NCBI GenBank assembly: GCA_013397455.1
Contig: VYZB01000035.1
Span: 3,652,805 to 3,716,804, forward strand
Source: Crotophaga sulcirostris
Lineage: Eukaryota > Chordata > Aves > Cuculiformes > Crotophagidae
Direction of reading: 5' to 3'
DNA length: 64,000 nucleotides
A model generated the notes under the pieces. That model saw only the letters and a program-made list of their open reading frames with translations. It had not been told where the DNA came from and searched no databases. Numbering within the stretch: the first letter of the stretch is position 1; the number at the start of each line of letters is the position of its first letter. Below, one piece after another: positions 23,601-38,600 of this stretch. The translations under genes were made by a program, and so were the position numbers.

Positions 23601-26600
23601 TTTTATAAGACTTGTAGTAAATTCCTGTAAATTACTCCAAAAATACAAATTGCCATATAACAGTTGAAGGAAATGAAATATGAGATTTTTAAACAACAAG
23701 ATTTTTAAACAACTGTCTGTGAGATAACTGTCCTGTCACATCATCCTGGTTATGCAAAGGAGCTACCAATAATAATTGAGATTTTCAAAGGTATTTAGAG
23801 TATTCACAATGAGAAAGTTGCAGGGTACTGCATATTCTGCCCTCCTAGACAGTTTTGGAAGTTTCAACCAACTGCAGACTAGGAAAGCATCCTGTAACTA
23901 ATTACTAGCCACTGCTAAGCTATATCAATTATTACCATGTTTCCACACATAAAATCTACATATACCATGTAGCCCCTTAAAAATACTTGTACTTGAGAAT
24001 AAGCTTTCGGATAACCTGTGCCCTATGATAATAAACATAAACTTGGAATCCATGGCAAGAGGCTGTAGATGGCAGGAACCTATTGAAGAGAGAAAGCTGG
24101 ATAGGAAAAATGTGCTTTAGATCAATTCCCTATGGTCTTGCTTGCGTGTGTGATAATGTGCACGCTGCTGCTGAATCATTGTTCCGTATATTTTGTCTAG
24201 TTAATTCACAACTTAAGCATGTGAAAATATAACAATTACCTCAATAGTATTTTTTTCGTATGCAAGGCATTGATATTAGTAAATTATTTCTCAATTTTCA
24301 TGATGATTTCAGTAAATCTCCCATGATTCTCCACATTTACAAACATAATTTAAAGCAATTATATAACTGTAAGCCTCTATAGATAACAAAGATTTTGCAG
24401 TGATGTGTAGGATTGGTTTTCAGAAAACAGCTGAGTGCTGTAGGTAACTAATATAAAGTTTGTGCGTGACTCTGGGGGAAGACAAAGCTATTAATGTGTG
24501 AATTCCTTCCTAGGAGGCAAAGCATGACCTCACAGAGATTTTTCTGGGAGAGTTACTTGCTTTTAAAATACAAACATTTATACATAATTATAAAAGTTTA
24601 TACAAAATTATTCTGACTTGTACTTCAGGTTTCTGTCCTGAACTTGAAATCTCTTTAATTATAAATATATAAGCACTCCCATGAACATCACTTTTGTGTT
24701 TGCAAAACCAGTATCTATCTAATTTGCCATTAAAAGTGAATTACACTCAATCAAAAATTAGAATAATAAAACTGATTGCAGGTACCTTGTTAAGACACAT
24801 CATTCTTGAAATCCAAAGCTATGACTTTACTATATAACTAGAGGGTGGACACTTTCTCTATGTCTTGGAATTAGAAAGTCTTATGAGAAAAGGCTTTTTA
24901 ACTTTTTTTTTCCCCCCCAGTTCAGTCTCATATGAACAGAGAATTTCAGGAATATTGAAATGGCTTGATTATCCCAAATCTGAGAGGTAATAATAATATC
25001 TGACTTGTTTGTGAGAATACAGCTTAGAAAGTTTTAGCAATTGAAATTTGTATTGGTGTTTGTGAAACATGGAATCTTTGTTGCTATCTCAAATGAGAAT
25101 TTGCTGAAATTAAGCCTGTTCTATAAGTATAGCTAATCATTTTTCAAGATAAGATTGTAGATACAAAAGCTGAAAAAGTGCTCACATATCTGAATGGGGT
25201 GTACTGTTGTGTAATTATTGTTGTGTCTTTTTTCTCGGTGCATGGCCTAGAGGAAATATGGAACATTCAGTTTCTAGTCTCAGTGTATGGATGAAAAGTT
25301 TTTTTTATAAAAGATAATGCACAAGAAAGGTTAAATACATTAAAGTAATTGCGGGCAGTGATTCACAATGAAAAGTAGATGTCAGTACTGATTGTGGTGC
25401 TCAACGTTTGGTAGTTCCACTTACATGTCAAAAAGGAACATCTGGCTCTGCTGAGATCCTGAGGTTTTTCAGAGTGGTTTCTGGATACTATTTGAAAACA
25501 CTGGATACTGTTTCTGAAATTGTAACTCCAAGTAGTCCATCTTGATTAATTACAGAACTCACAGAAAGCTGAATGTTTACAGTTGCTGTATAAACCTCTA
25601 TTAAGGTTTAAAGTAGTTATTTATAATTCCATTTTAAGTTTAAAATTTTTTTTAAATGAAAGTGTTCTTTTGAAATGCTGTCTCCCATTTCTCATAATAC
25701 TCCATTCTTATTTATTTCTGACTTGAGGCCTGATTTCTTCACTTTATATATTGAAGAACCAGATTCTTCTGGACATTCATCTGGACCAGTTAGTGGTGCT
25801 GTAAGTAGCTTGTGTGTTTTTCTTAGACTAAATCCCACTAAAAATGTTGCTGTACTGTGAACTTAACCAATTTCTAAACATGGAAGGACAACAGATAAAA
25901 AATTACCTTGACTGTTTTATGAGTTCTTAATAAAAACTCTTGCTTGTGGTTGAGCCCATTGTTATGATTCCAACCCTGTGTGTAAATCAAAAGAGCTGTA
26001 AACCAAACAAACTGGCAGGAAATAATTTAATTTCATACTATTAGAATTAATATTAATGGTTGTATTTAGACTGAACTTTAATTTTATTGGCAAGTGATAT
26101 TTGGAAGCCTGTTGCCTGGCAAATTCTCAGAACTGTCTTTTATTCATTCCTAACACTGTACTTCTACGTTTGTTAATTTGTAACACCAAAATATTACACT
26201 TTTATTTGCATGAAGGCAAAAAGCTCAGTCTTTAAGGAGCTTAAGATTTAACCATATCATCTCTTTTCTGGAATGGTCTTGTTTAATATATCTGAAAGTG
26301 TTCTTCAGCAAAAGGCTTTGTTGTAGTGGACAAAGACAGAAAAAATGTGAACTTTGTAGGGAAGTTTAGGCTGCCTAATTGGAAAGAAAACTCCATTTCT
26401 CTTTGTACATAAAGGGTTTAAAAACCCATTGCTGAATATGTAATTATATGTGTGTGTGTTGTACATGCATGCAAGATGTTCAAGACAGTGTGCCAAGAAG
26501 GGTTCCAAGCACTCAGATGTGGAGCCCTCAAACTCAGTTGAATTTGTCCTTGCTGTAGGACTTACAGGAAGCCTGTAAGTCAGCTGTGCCAACTAAAACG

Positions 26601-29600
26601 AGCCATCCTCTGTGAATGGCTCCACGGTGAATTGTGCTGGATTTCTTCCATATTATTTCAGTGGTTTTCTGTAGGAAGTTTAATTAGATTACACATCAGA
26701 GAAGGGCACCATGCCTTCTTGAATGCTATACTGATCTTATCGATAATACATGTGTGTAAATATTTTTGAAACACTGCTTATTGTTAATACAATGATGTGT
26801 TCATAGTACACCAAGCATTGCATTTAATGTTATGAGTCTGATATTTTATATAAGTTTAGGAGTGAGAAACTAATTTGATCTGAATGTGTTATTTTTTTCT
26901 TTCAATAAACATATTTTAAAGCTCAATAGAAAAACGTTAATTGTGAGTCTTTTTTCCTAAGTCACATATTCTGTGTATAATACTACAGTAATCTATACTC
27001 TAGTGGTGATTGAAAAAGAAAAGAAGCAGCAATATTCAGAGTATGCAAACTGACAGAAAAGCTCACTTATTTCAGACTTTGATGATTACATTTAACTGAG
27101 AACTTGAAATCAGAAAGAAAAATTCTAATAGAGCTGGTTTATCTCACAGGTAATCAAAGCCTTACAGCGAGCAGATCAAGCAATAGGAATGCTAATGGAT
27201 GGACTTAAACAAAGAAATCTGCACAAATGTGTAAACCTCATTGTTTTAGCTGATCATGGTAATGTATATAGTTCTCTTTTCAATCTAAATTTTACTGAGT
27301 CGTTGTTTTCTACCCCTGTATAATATGTGTGCTTACTAGTTTCAATCTATTTTCTAATTCACTTTATCTTCCTTGCCATATATTGCATGTAAAAATAACT
27401 TTTTCTATATTGTCCTTTAGGAATGGAGATGACTTACTGCAGTCAGTTAGAATATATGACTAATTACTTCCAAAAGATTGATTTCTACATATATGCTGGA
27501 CCTGCAGCTCGCATTCGAGCAACAAATGTTCCAAAGGACTATTTTACCTGTAAGTGTGGACCAGTCCTGGGATTGCACAATCAATCTAACAGGAAATAAA
27601 TAAATACATACATACCTACATATATGTACCTACATAAGGAAAATGGGTAATCAGTAGTAATCAGCAGAGTGAACAGCTTTCTGTTTCACTTACACTGGCT
27701 TAAATATCCATGGAAGTTGGTGTTTCGTTTTTTTGATTTTTTTTTTCCAAGGAGGACCTCTTTAGATGAAATTGAAGGTTAGAAAAGCTTGTTGCAGACT
27801 CTGATATGCATTTCTTGGCATGTTGAAAGATGAAGTAAACATAGTTTTTATGTTCTGGACCGGAACTTTAGGTCTTTCATACGTGCATTGCTCTTCACAG
27901 ATTTTTTTTGTGCAACATTGGCAGAATTAATCTTTTTGAAGCAGTGACTGTTTCTCACTGTGTGCACAAACCTGAGTCTTAGCACAGTGGGATCTAAGCT
28001 TTGTTTGAGCCCTTTAGCTGGTATCACGAACATAAAACTGAAACCATGTGAGCTGACTGACTTAGAATAGATACTGTGATTACAGACTGAACAAAAACCC
28101 CCAAAACCCAAACCTTCCCAAAACTTTCAGCAGTAGGGAAAAGAATGGAGAGAGGTAAATCATGGAAGAGCCCTATTTAGTAAGTTTATAGAATTCATGA
28201 AGTACTCTAAAGGGCATAAATCTTGCAGATCTCAAATAAGAGCTGTGATCCCATTGTACTTTGAATTTATCTGTTCTAATTGCATTTATATTTGTAGGCA
28301 CCATATTTATACAACATAAAGCAGACTTTTCTTGGTTTAAGTAGAAGACAGTCTAAGCCAGACGGGAGCAGAGTAATGACCAGAGGAGAGAATAATGATA
28401 TTTTGTATCTGTCTTAATATAATTCTTGACTCATCTCCTATAATGGTTGTATTTTTTCTGAAGGAATTTTCCTTCTGTAAAGTGCTCAGATTGGTTTTTA
28501 GAGAGCTAATACCAAAAGTTTAAAGTAATTTTCTTATAATGTGAAAGGTGAAAGTACTAAGGCAGACTGGGTTTTTCTCTATGACTGCTACTGGAAGCGG
28601 AATACAAGACGAGTGTTCCAGGTCCAGTTCAATATAAAAAAACTTATACTTCAAACAGAGGTTAGGTGGGAGAAGAAAATTTGATTCTGATGATGTGTCA
28701 ACTTTACCTGTAGGCATTCACCACCATGAAAGGTTTCTGCAGTCTTTCTTGATGTACCCAAAGTGCTAGGTACTTCCACGAGGCTACCACATGTACAGAC
28801 AGTTAGTTACCTGTGGAGACATAACATTCCTACCTGTGGAAGGTTATGGTTCCCATAATCTTCACAGGCTAATAAAGAAATCCAATTATACAAACAAAAA
28901 GTATGTTGAAATTTTTCTCTTGAGGCTTTGGGCCTTCAGCTGTTTGAATGTATGTTAATTCATCTTTTCTTTTTAACAGTTGACTCAGAAGGAATTGTTA
29001 AAAACCTCACAGTGAGTACATGTTTTCAGAGATTTTCCCTTACAGCTTCTCTTAATAGGAATCTGATGAAAAAGCATCTGTGAAAAATTGAGACTACAGT
29101 GCCAGTTTAAATAGCGTAGTGATTCCAGTGTGCTATAGGAGGTGGTTCTGGAAGTTGTTCAAAGATGGTACACAAAAGTTTGCCATAGGAAATCTCTGTT
29201 CAGAGCAAACCAGCTTTTTATACTTTGCTTTGAAAGAGAAGAAGTGACTGATTTTGTGTGAAGAAAGCAGAGTATATGTTCATTGTAGAAAAGAATACAA
29301 CACAGAGATACTTTAGATAATATGCCTCTGTTAGCTCTGAATCACAAGTGCTACACCCAGGCTAGGTTAAAGCAACTTTTCCATAAAACAGACTACATTG
29401 TAGAGCATATTGCCACAGGGTCCGGTAGAGGCTGGAAATGCAAATAGGAAGGGGTAATTTTAGACAAATTAATGGAGGACAGGCCTACAACAGTTATTAA
29501 AGATGATCCACAAACAACCTCTAACTGAAGAAATCCCTGAAGCCTAGAGGGAGCTGAGCAGGTACAAGGAAGAAGGTGAATTCGATACTTGACTTATTCT

Positions 29601-32600
29601 TACACACTTTCTCCAAGTATCAGATTTTGGAAATTCTGGAGATCTGACTGGAAGCAGAGTACTAGGCAAGATGAACCTTTGGCATGAGACAGTATGGCTA
29701 TTTTAGGATCTTTTATGATATACAACTTACTGTGCTTTTAGGTATGTTGCACTGCCACTGGGCCCCATGCTGCTAGTTCTGCTTGGGTCTCTGCCATACT
29801 GTTTGGATGTAGCACTTCAGGGCAGGTCCAAGCTTGTCTGTGTCTCCCATGTAGACCATGGCTCCTTGTGGGTACACTTTGTGTCAGCTGAGCTCTGAAG
29901 GATGCAAACAAAGGATTGCAGAACAGAGTGCAAAATAAAGGAAGAACAAGCCTATTTCTTTTACTGAAAGATGATAAGATGTGACAATGCATGTTTTTCC
30001 TTATACATTTTTAGATAGATAATTCACTGCCTTTTTTTTGTCATGTTTAATATATACATTAATAGATATGGGATGAATGTGGTGGACAAATTAAATGCTT
30101 GTCGGAAAGTTGTCTTTTTGTATTTCTTTGCATTCATAATTTAAAGTGAGTTAAACATTTAAATTACTTGCTCTCTGTGTATTGTTATAATATTCCCTTC
30201 TTTCCTTTATTGCCATTTTATTTTCTATTCTATGACTAGTTCTAGTCCAAGCAGTAGACATTTAGTCTGATCCTTTCGGAATAAATGGTCTCAGCTTGGA
30301 AAAATTATGGGCTACCTCTGCTGGATATATTTCTGATGAATCACCACTAGAGGTCTTCCTTTAACCTGTTGAACAACTCAGTTGTGCAATACTGCATGTG
30401 GCTTTTGCCTGCCACTGAAGTCCAAGGGGCAGTGAACAGTTTTGTTTTTCTTTTTATTTTTTTTTGATTCTGAATACCTAAGAACATGTCCTTCATTTTT
30501 ACAGCATCCAAAGGAGCAGGTTATCAATGGTTGGGATTAGCAGAAGGAGCTTTTTCAGAACTACATCCCCTATCCCATTGTATGATGTGGAGTCTGCCAT
30601 ATGAAAGAGTGTTAGTGTGAGAGGAATAGTTTGCATGTTCTCAAGCCCAATTTAAGCTGCAATAGTTATAAAGAAGTGCCCTCTATTCCCTATAGGAATA
30701 GCCTGGAATCATGAGTACACGTTCAGTCTTGCAAGTAAAACCCTGGACATGCTACATTATATATACTTGGCTCTATTTTGTTGTTTATTTAATGATAAAG
30801 TAATAGAAGATGGCAGAAATGAACTGAAAGGGAACTTTCGCCTCTAGATTGTAGTCTTAAATCCTAGATGCCAGTGACATTAGTATGGACATATAGACTA
30901 AACATTTCTACATGTCTTTCAGCCTTAACAGTACTTTTACCACAGTATTTATGAACTTGCTGTATATAGCAGTACATTTTCAAAAGGTTCCAAAAAAATC
31001 TGCTTTTTCTTCCATTGCTTTTTGGGCCAAAAAGGAGATTTTCAGGGTATCTGAGAAGCTATCTGTGAATAATGTGCTTTGTGCTTACATTCCTGTCACT
31101 AGGATGTTTGTGATAATTTTGAATGATGGGTTTATTTCTTGATACTGAGCAAAACTCATGACTGGGCTCTTTCTTCTTGCACAGTGCAAGAGATCCCCTC
31201 AGCACTTCAAGCCTTATCTGACACCTGACTTGCCAAAACGATTCCACTATGCTAACAACATTCGAATTGATAAAGTTCATCTTTTGGTGGATCAACAGTG
31301 GCTGGCTGTGAGGTAACATAGTTTTTTTGTGACTGTTATCGCTTTCATCCCATTCTCATCCTTTAAATTTCCTTCACTGATGCTTCATTCCTGTTTTGAT
31401 TTGGGCTTGTTATATTTCCATGTTTGTTACATTTAAAATCTTACTATGTGTAAAAATGAAATATGCTTTATATATAAAGCCAAGAATGTATTATCAACAC
31501 AATCCTAATCTTAACAGTCTAATGAAAAAGCATGATTACTCCAGATCAAACTTTTACAGAAAAAATATAGGAAGAAAAAAGAAAATCAATAAACTAACAG
31601 TAATAAATAATACAGTTAAAATTTTTGTACAAAACTGTCTTAATGTCTAGTCCTTTTCCTCGTGTTACAGTTACATCTCCACTGCCATTCTGTGTCCTGA
31701 GGTTGATGGCTTCAGTCTGGTGCATATGTGCATACAGACAGTAATCAGCATTATGAGTCCATTGTCAGGAGGAATATGATATAGATGTTCTTACTCACTG
31801 TGTGATCCAAATGGGATCCTTCCTATATGTATACTTAGAGTACAGCTTGCTCACTCTTCATTGGCTCACAAGTTAACATTTCATCGCAGTTCACCAGATA
31901 TGGTGCATTCTACATGTGTTAGATATTTTTTCTTCTCTTTCTTACCTCTTAGTCTGGTTTTGCTCAGTTCCAGATCTGCATTTCTTTAATTCACCACCAA
32001 TGAGTTGTTTCTAGCCTTGGAGTCTCCATTCTGCACAGAATTACTAATTGTTACTGCTATTTATATAAAAGCTATATCTTTGCCATGCAAAAATAAGCTA
32101 ATAAGAAAAAATTAGACTTAAACACCTTGTCATTACAAAAAAAATACTGTAAGAGCTAAACAATAAAAGAATAGCTCTGAGCAAGGCAAGAGCAATTTGG
32201 ACAAACCTTAGACCTGAGGCTTTGAAAACTGAAGATGAAGCCTCCGGTGTTAGTAGCAATACTATATTTGCTGAGCTACAGTGTTGTAGTAGGAGAAGCA
32301 TGAGCCAACTTGCAATTTCAGGACTATTCAAATAGTAGAAAATGCCCAATATTTATATAATTTGATTGTTTTGATGCAACCAAAAAATTGTCCAGGACAT
32401 ATAAAAAGAAATGCCTACTGGAAAATCTCATATTGACCCTTTTTTAAACTTCGCTGAAATGTGCTTGTGCTTCTGAAAACAGGATATGTGTGCTTGACAA
32501 CTGTACATTAAATCAGTATGGGATGACTACCTCTTTATCTTTTCATGTATCTCAGCAACGGGTAAATTAAAACAAGTGTTAGTCATTGTAAGTCAGACTG

Positions 32601-35600
32601 TTCTGACATATTATTAGTTCTATAACTGCCCACCCCCCCCAATGTCTCTCCTTCACCCTTTAGAATCCATGATGAAAATGCACTGACTGGTAAGACAAAA
32701 TCCCTTGCACTCTTAGTTATGTTGTTCCACGGAGGCTAAAAGCAGAGTTCTCCTTTTGTAAGATTTCTATTAAAATGCAGATACCACAAAATGTAGTTGA
32801 GGAATTCTTCCTAAGCAGATTACACTTGTTCTGAAATTTGTAACTAGGTGATGGCTTCAATTTATTTTTAAACCATTAATTCTTTCTACACTCAGTAGCT
32901 ACCTAGCATAATTTCTGTCCATAGCAATCTCTGTTACAGGAGAAAGATATCTTCACAAAAGTGAACGCTGGATGAGCAAAAAGTACTACAACATATGCCA
33001 GAGTCACTTCTTAAGACATGATCCAAAGTCCAGTGATTCAGGATGACTGCTACTAACTAGCTTTATTTGTGCCATTTTTATTTACACTATATGATGGTTT
33101 CTCCTTAGGGATGCAAGCTACACATATTGTGATAGGGGTAACCATGGCTATGACAACGAGTTTAAAAGTATGGAGGTAAGATGATTTCTATTCAAGTCTT
33201 GCACCTTGTTATATAAAAAATCACAATATGCTACGTGAACCACCAGAATGTAGAACATACCAACCCAGACGTGAAAACTGTGAACACACACTGGGGCCAC
33301 ATATTCATATTGCCTTCCATCAATGTGTATGCAGATCACTTCCTTGGGATCCTGTTGTAAAAATTGTTTGGGCTCACCTTAACTCCATATACTACAGTAA
33401 ACCAAGCACACCATATTTAGCTATAGAATACTGAATTCTTTCATTCTTCAATTCTTCTACTGAAGCAATGGCTGAAAAGCCTCCATGGGCTCTGAGAGTT
33501 CAGTTATGCATCCGAAAGCCTGTGTGCTCAAATAAATTAATCTCATTGTCTCTGCTTATCTTATAAGACTTAATTGTATCATCAGGGCAAAAAAAAAGTC
33601 ACTAGTACAACCTGTATGTTAGTATAGCCTGTATTGCAGTTTTATCTGATTTTCTGGTTGCAGTGAAAATATTTTGAGGCCTTGAGCTTTTGGCTTTTCG
33701 TGTACTTTCTGTGATGTGAACCATTAAGTAAGGTCAAGGATGCCACTACTAGTCCCATATTCTGTGCCTAAAAATTAGATTCTTGTAGATCTTCAAAACT
33801 ATGTTAAAACCATATGTCAATATACTGATCAGAATGTTGCTGAATGTTTATATAGAAAGAAAAGTTAAATTCTGGTTAACATGGAAACCCTAATCATAAA
33901 TAACCTTATGCTGATGGCACAATGACTGAGGAGTAAAATGTCTTAATGTTGCCTTTTTAGGATAAATTAAGAATTCTTTTTCTACTATGGAAACATAAGA
34001 ATATTATTTTAGAACAGATCATTCTCCTGTTTAGTCATGTTTCCTGCATCTTAAGGCAGGCAGCTCAGGAGGTTTACAAAGTAGTAGAAACTAAAGTGAG
34101 ACTGTATTTGTGTTCTGCTACAATGCTTGCAGAACCCAGCAAGGGCCACCCAGCACTACGTTGTAGTGTTGGTGGTACTGATGCAGCCTTGGCTGAGTTT
34201 GGGATTGGTTTCCCCAGCCCCCTGTGCCTTGCTTTAGCCAAGCACAAGTGACCCAAAGGCTTTGAGATTGCAACATATACTAAAACAAACAAAAAAATCA
34301 ACAAACCCCAAGCCCCTCAATGGCTATTTTTCTGGCTTAATATCAACCTTTAGATAGATCCATGAGTATCATAACTCTGCATTTGTTGAAATGGCATTGT
34401 TACTGGCTGTTGCAATGAAAACATAAAAAGGTGAGAATTTGAAACATAGTAAATAATGATTTTCATAAGTATGCATCAAAATATTAAAGAACAACCCCTC
34501 TCCCCTCCCGATTCATTATACAGTGTAAAGTAGGCTGAGAAATTAATTAATGCTTTGCATTTTTCTTCAAATCATATACAATGGCCCAAACTCGCCTTCT
34601 TTACCAGAACAATCCTGTATTTAACTTTTATGACTTTCATAACTATATTTTGTTCCAGTGTCCCTGTTGCCATAAAATGCAACTGAATTACTTTTGAATT
34701 TGGACTCCTTTAGATAACAGCTTTTGTTTTATTACAATCTAGGCTATATTTTTAGCGTATGGCCCAAGCTTTAAGGAGAAAACAGAAGTGGATGCTTTTG
34801 AAAACATTGAGGTTTACAACCTCATGTGTGGTGAGTAGAAACGATTCAGTACTTAAGATGATAAACCAACAGTGTTTTCAAATACCAGTGAATTTGAACC
34901 TAAAGAAGAGTACCTAGAAATTCAGTGAATCCATTCAGAAACTAGATTTTTCACACAAAACACTGAAGGTATACTGGTTTGCCTTCTGTACAGTGTTAGA
35001 AATTAACTGCCAGAAACTCTTCAGTTTTGAAGGTTGTTTCTGTTTGCAGGAATCCACCAAAGTATAAGCGAGGAGCTCTGTTACCTTGTGGGCTTGCTGT
35101 TGAAATAGTGCCTGCAGAATAATTTTGGGATAAGAATCCTGTGGAGAGTTACCACTCTTGCTCATAAATTAAGATGAACCATTGCAGTTCTGGCAGTGAG
35201 CAATTAGGAGGTTATATGCCTCAGAAAATACTGATTATGGCATCACACAAAATTAAAATTGGCTAGTATGCTTCACAATGTGATCCATTTGCAGTTACAT
35301 TTGTACTCTGCATTAAAATCATCTGACCTTATGAATGCTATGGCAATGTATAAAACAGTATTAACAGTATTCAGATACATAAATATCCAATCTTCATGCA
35401 GTGGAAGACAGCAATGAACCTTCATACCTAAGAAACTGCAAGTTGACTATAATAGTTTAGATAACTGAATAAGCTATTTCTTCTATATTGAGAATGAATG
35501 CACAGGAAATGTGTAGAATTGGAAAGATAATAAGTTTTTAAAATGCTGTTTTAGTCTTAAAATAGCTTTAAAATATACTGACAAGTTTAAAATCTTTTAA

Positions 35601-38600
35601 CAGATTTACTACATATTACACCAGCACCAAACAATGGAACACATGGCAGCTTGAATCACCTCTTAAAAAAACCTTTTTACAATCCTTCACATGCAAAAGA
35701 AGACTCATCTCCTTTTTCATGTCCAGTTTCCGATCTGACTCCCGTAGATGATCTGGGATGCACATGCAGTCATGTAAGTGGAGCTTCTGGGATCTTTTAA
35801 TCATCTTTTTTCAAGTGTATTCTCTTTGGTTTTTTGTTTGTTTCTTTTTTTCCCGAAACTATGGATTAATTCTGAATGATTTTCATTTATTTCACAGATG
35901 CTAAATGTTTCAGAACTAAATCAGAGGTTAAATCTCACCACAGAAGAAAGTAAGTAGCAAGAAATTAAAAGGACATCAATATTTTTGAATCTATGCCTAG
36001 TTTAGATTTTATGTTGTTGGTTTCAGTGGGAATTTTTGCAACGCCAATTGCAATTTAAAGTGAAGTAGGAAAACCAAGTAAGCAGCATGACTTTAAATTT
36101 TTAATTTGCATTTCTTTAAAAAATTCTAATCTGTACCATTATAGCAACATTAATGCATAGGAAACAAATCTGAATCCCAGTAAAATCTTGGGAAAAAACA
36201 TACAAGTTTCAGTGGTCTTTGGAGAAAGCCTGAGCACTTCCAAGCTATATGGCACAGCTCTTCTTCACCACCTTGTAACTATAGTTTTGCCTTACATGGA
36301 CTTCTGTATGTTAAATATAACATGAAAACTATTTTCTATATTTTTCTTTCCACTCAGAATCTAAGATCTTAAAGAAACACATGCCCATGTTTACTGTTGG
36401 CTTTATTTTCATTTATTACTCTTTTAATTTACATTTTCTCTGTTCTTTTAAAACTTTGTGCCATCGAGCTTATTGTAGAAGAATGAATCAATAATTATTG
36501 TTCAATTTCTAGTAAATAAGGCAAACTCATATCATTTGCCATATGGGAGACCCAGAGTTCTTCAGAAGAAAAATGACTACTGCCTCCTTTCGCATAATCG
36601 GTATGTGAGTGGATACAGCTATGATATCTGGATGCCACTCTGGACTGCATATACTGTGAACAAGCCTGTAAGTCACCAAATGTTCATACTATTCTTAAAC
36701 ATGTAATATAGCAGATTAAAAATGTGGTTCATTCATCAGAAATCCTGGTTAAGGGCTGGTGGATATCATATGACAAAGACCCTTATGTCTGAAAAAGAAA
36801 AAATGTCTTTGGTATCTTATAAGCTTCAACTGTCTTAAAATATTGTTTGAAAAAGTGGGAATGGCCATAGAGACTCAAAAGATATAGAAGACTAGAGCTG
36901 CTGGTAAGCTGACTCCATTAAGCCTGTTCTGTAAAAGGGATAAGCTGTCAAGACAGTGCTCTAACTTGATTTCCAAAATCAGAAGGATTTAAGCTTTCCT
37001 ATGAATATCATCATCTTTTTCCTATTAACAACCTTTGTACTGCTCTGTAAGGCAGTTTGTACTAGTGAATATTTCTGTATGTTCTGTTTATTTGCTCTCT
37101 ATTACATTACGCAATTTCTGAAAAATATAATTATGGTTGAATGAGTCTCTGAGAGTTCAAGGGTAAATGGCTCTGGAATAAGCTGTTTGAGTCGCCAGAG
37201 TCAGTAAACTCTGTCAGTGGTCATTCATGGCCTTAATTCCCCCTGTAATTTGACCCTTTTTCTAATTTGCCTTGAGGAAATAACTTTTACCCTGATTTTT
37301 CTGTCTGAAGAGAACTTTTATTGATGTCTACAGGATTTCTTATTTTATCAGTATAAATATGGGTAATATATTTTAATCAAATATATGCTGCTAGAATGTT
37401 AGTATTTCAGAAAGTTTTACTCTATACTTTCTACGGATTTTTTGCAAAGATCTACTCATAGCTTATTATGAAAGTGCAATGCCCTATCAAAACTAGTTAA
37501 TTGCAGGCAGATTTGGTTTTCTGATTTTACTTTAAAAAGATTTAGAAGTCCCACCAGAGCTGGAGTCTTTTTAATATTTCAGCAATAGCAGCAAAATGCT
37601 CAAAAAAGCTAATACATTTTCAGACATTATCCTTTGTTGAAAATCAAATTCTCAGTTGGGAAAGATATGCGTAAAGAAAGTTCTTGCCCAATATAACACT
37701 GATTTCAACAGAAATACATGTTCCTGGAAGTTTCTTATAGTGGTTTATGCAACATTGTGAGAAACAGTGAATGGTTGAGACTAAAGAGTCTAGTTCACAG
37801 CAGTCTGATGCAATGGTGTATGTTTCCTATAGAAAGAATAAATTCCCTCTGTAATACTCTCAGAGGCAAAATATGAAAAGTTATAAGCATAAGAAAGAGC
37901 TCACTCACTGATTTACAGTATGCTGAGATCACATTTTTTTGTTACAACACGTACTAATCAAGAGAAAAAAGCTTTATAAATTCTAACAGCAGAGGAAGGC
38001 CAGATACAGCTAATGCCTTTGACTGTAAGCTTTGTCTACAATACTTGAGAATGACTCAGCCAATTAGACACACACAGGTCTATGGGGGCAGATGGGATCC
38101 ACCCAAGGGTATTAAGGGAGCTGACAGAGGTCCTCACCTTCTATGACAAGATTACCCATTTAATGGACGAGGGAAAGGCTGTGGATGTGGTGTCCTTGGA
38201 TTTTGGAAAAGCCTTTGACACCACTTCTCACAGTATTCTGCTTGAGAAACTGGCCGCCATTGGCCTGGACAGGCACACCATCTGCTGGGTAAAAAACTGG
38301 CTGGCTGGCCGGGCCCAAAGAGTGGTGGCAAATGGAGTCAAATCCAGTTGGAGGCCAGTCATGAGTGGTGTTCCCCAGGGTTCAGTGCTGGGTCCAGTTC
38401 TGTTCAATATCTTTACCAACAATCTGGACGAGGGGATTGAATGTACCCTTAGTAAGTTTGTGGATGACACTAAGCTGGGTGGCAGTGTTGATCTGCTTGA
38501 AGGAAGGGAGGCTCTGCAGAAGGATCTGGACAGGCTGGATTGATGAGCTGAAACCAATGGGATGAGGTTCAACACGGCCAAATGCTGAGTCCTGAACTTG

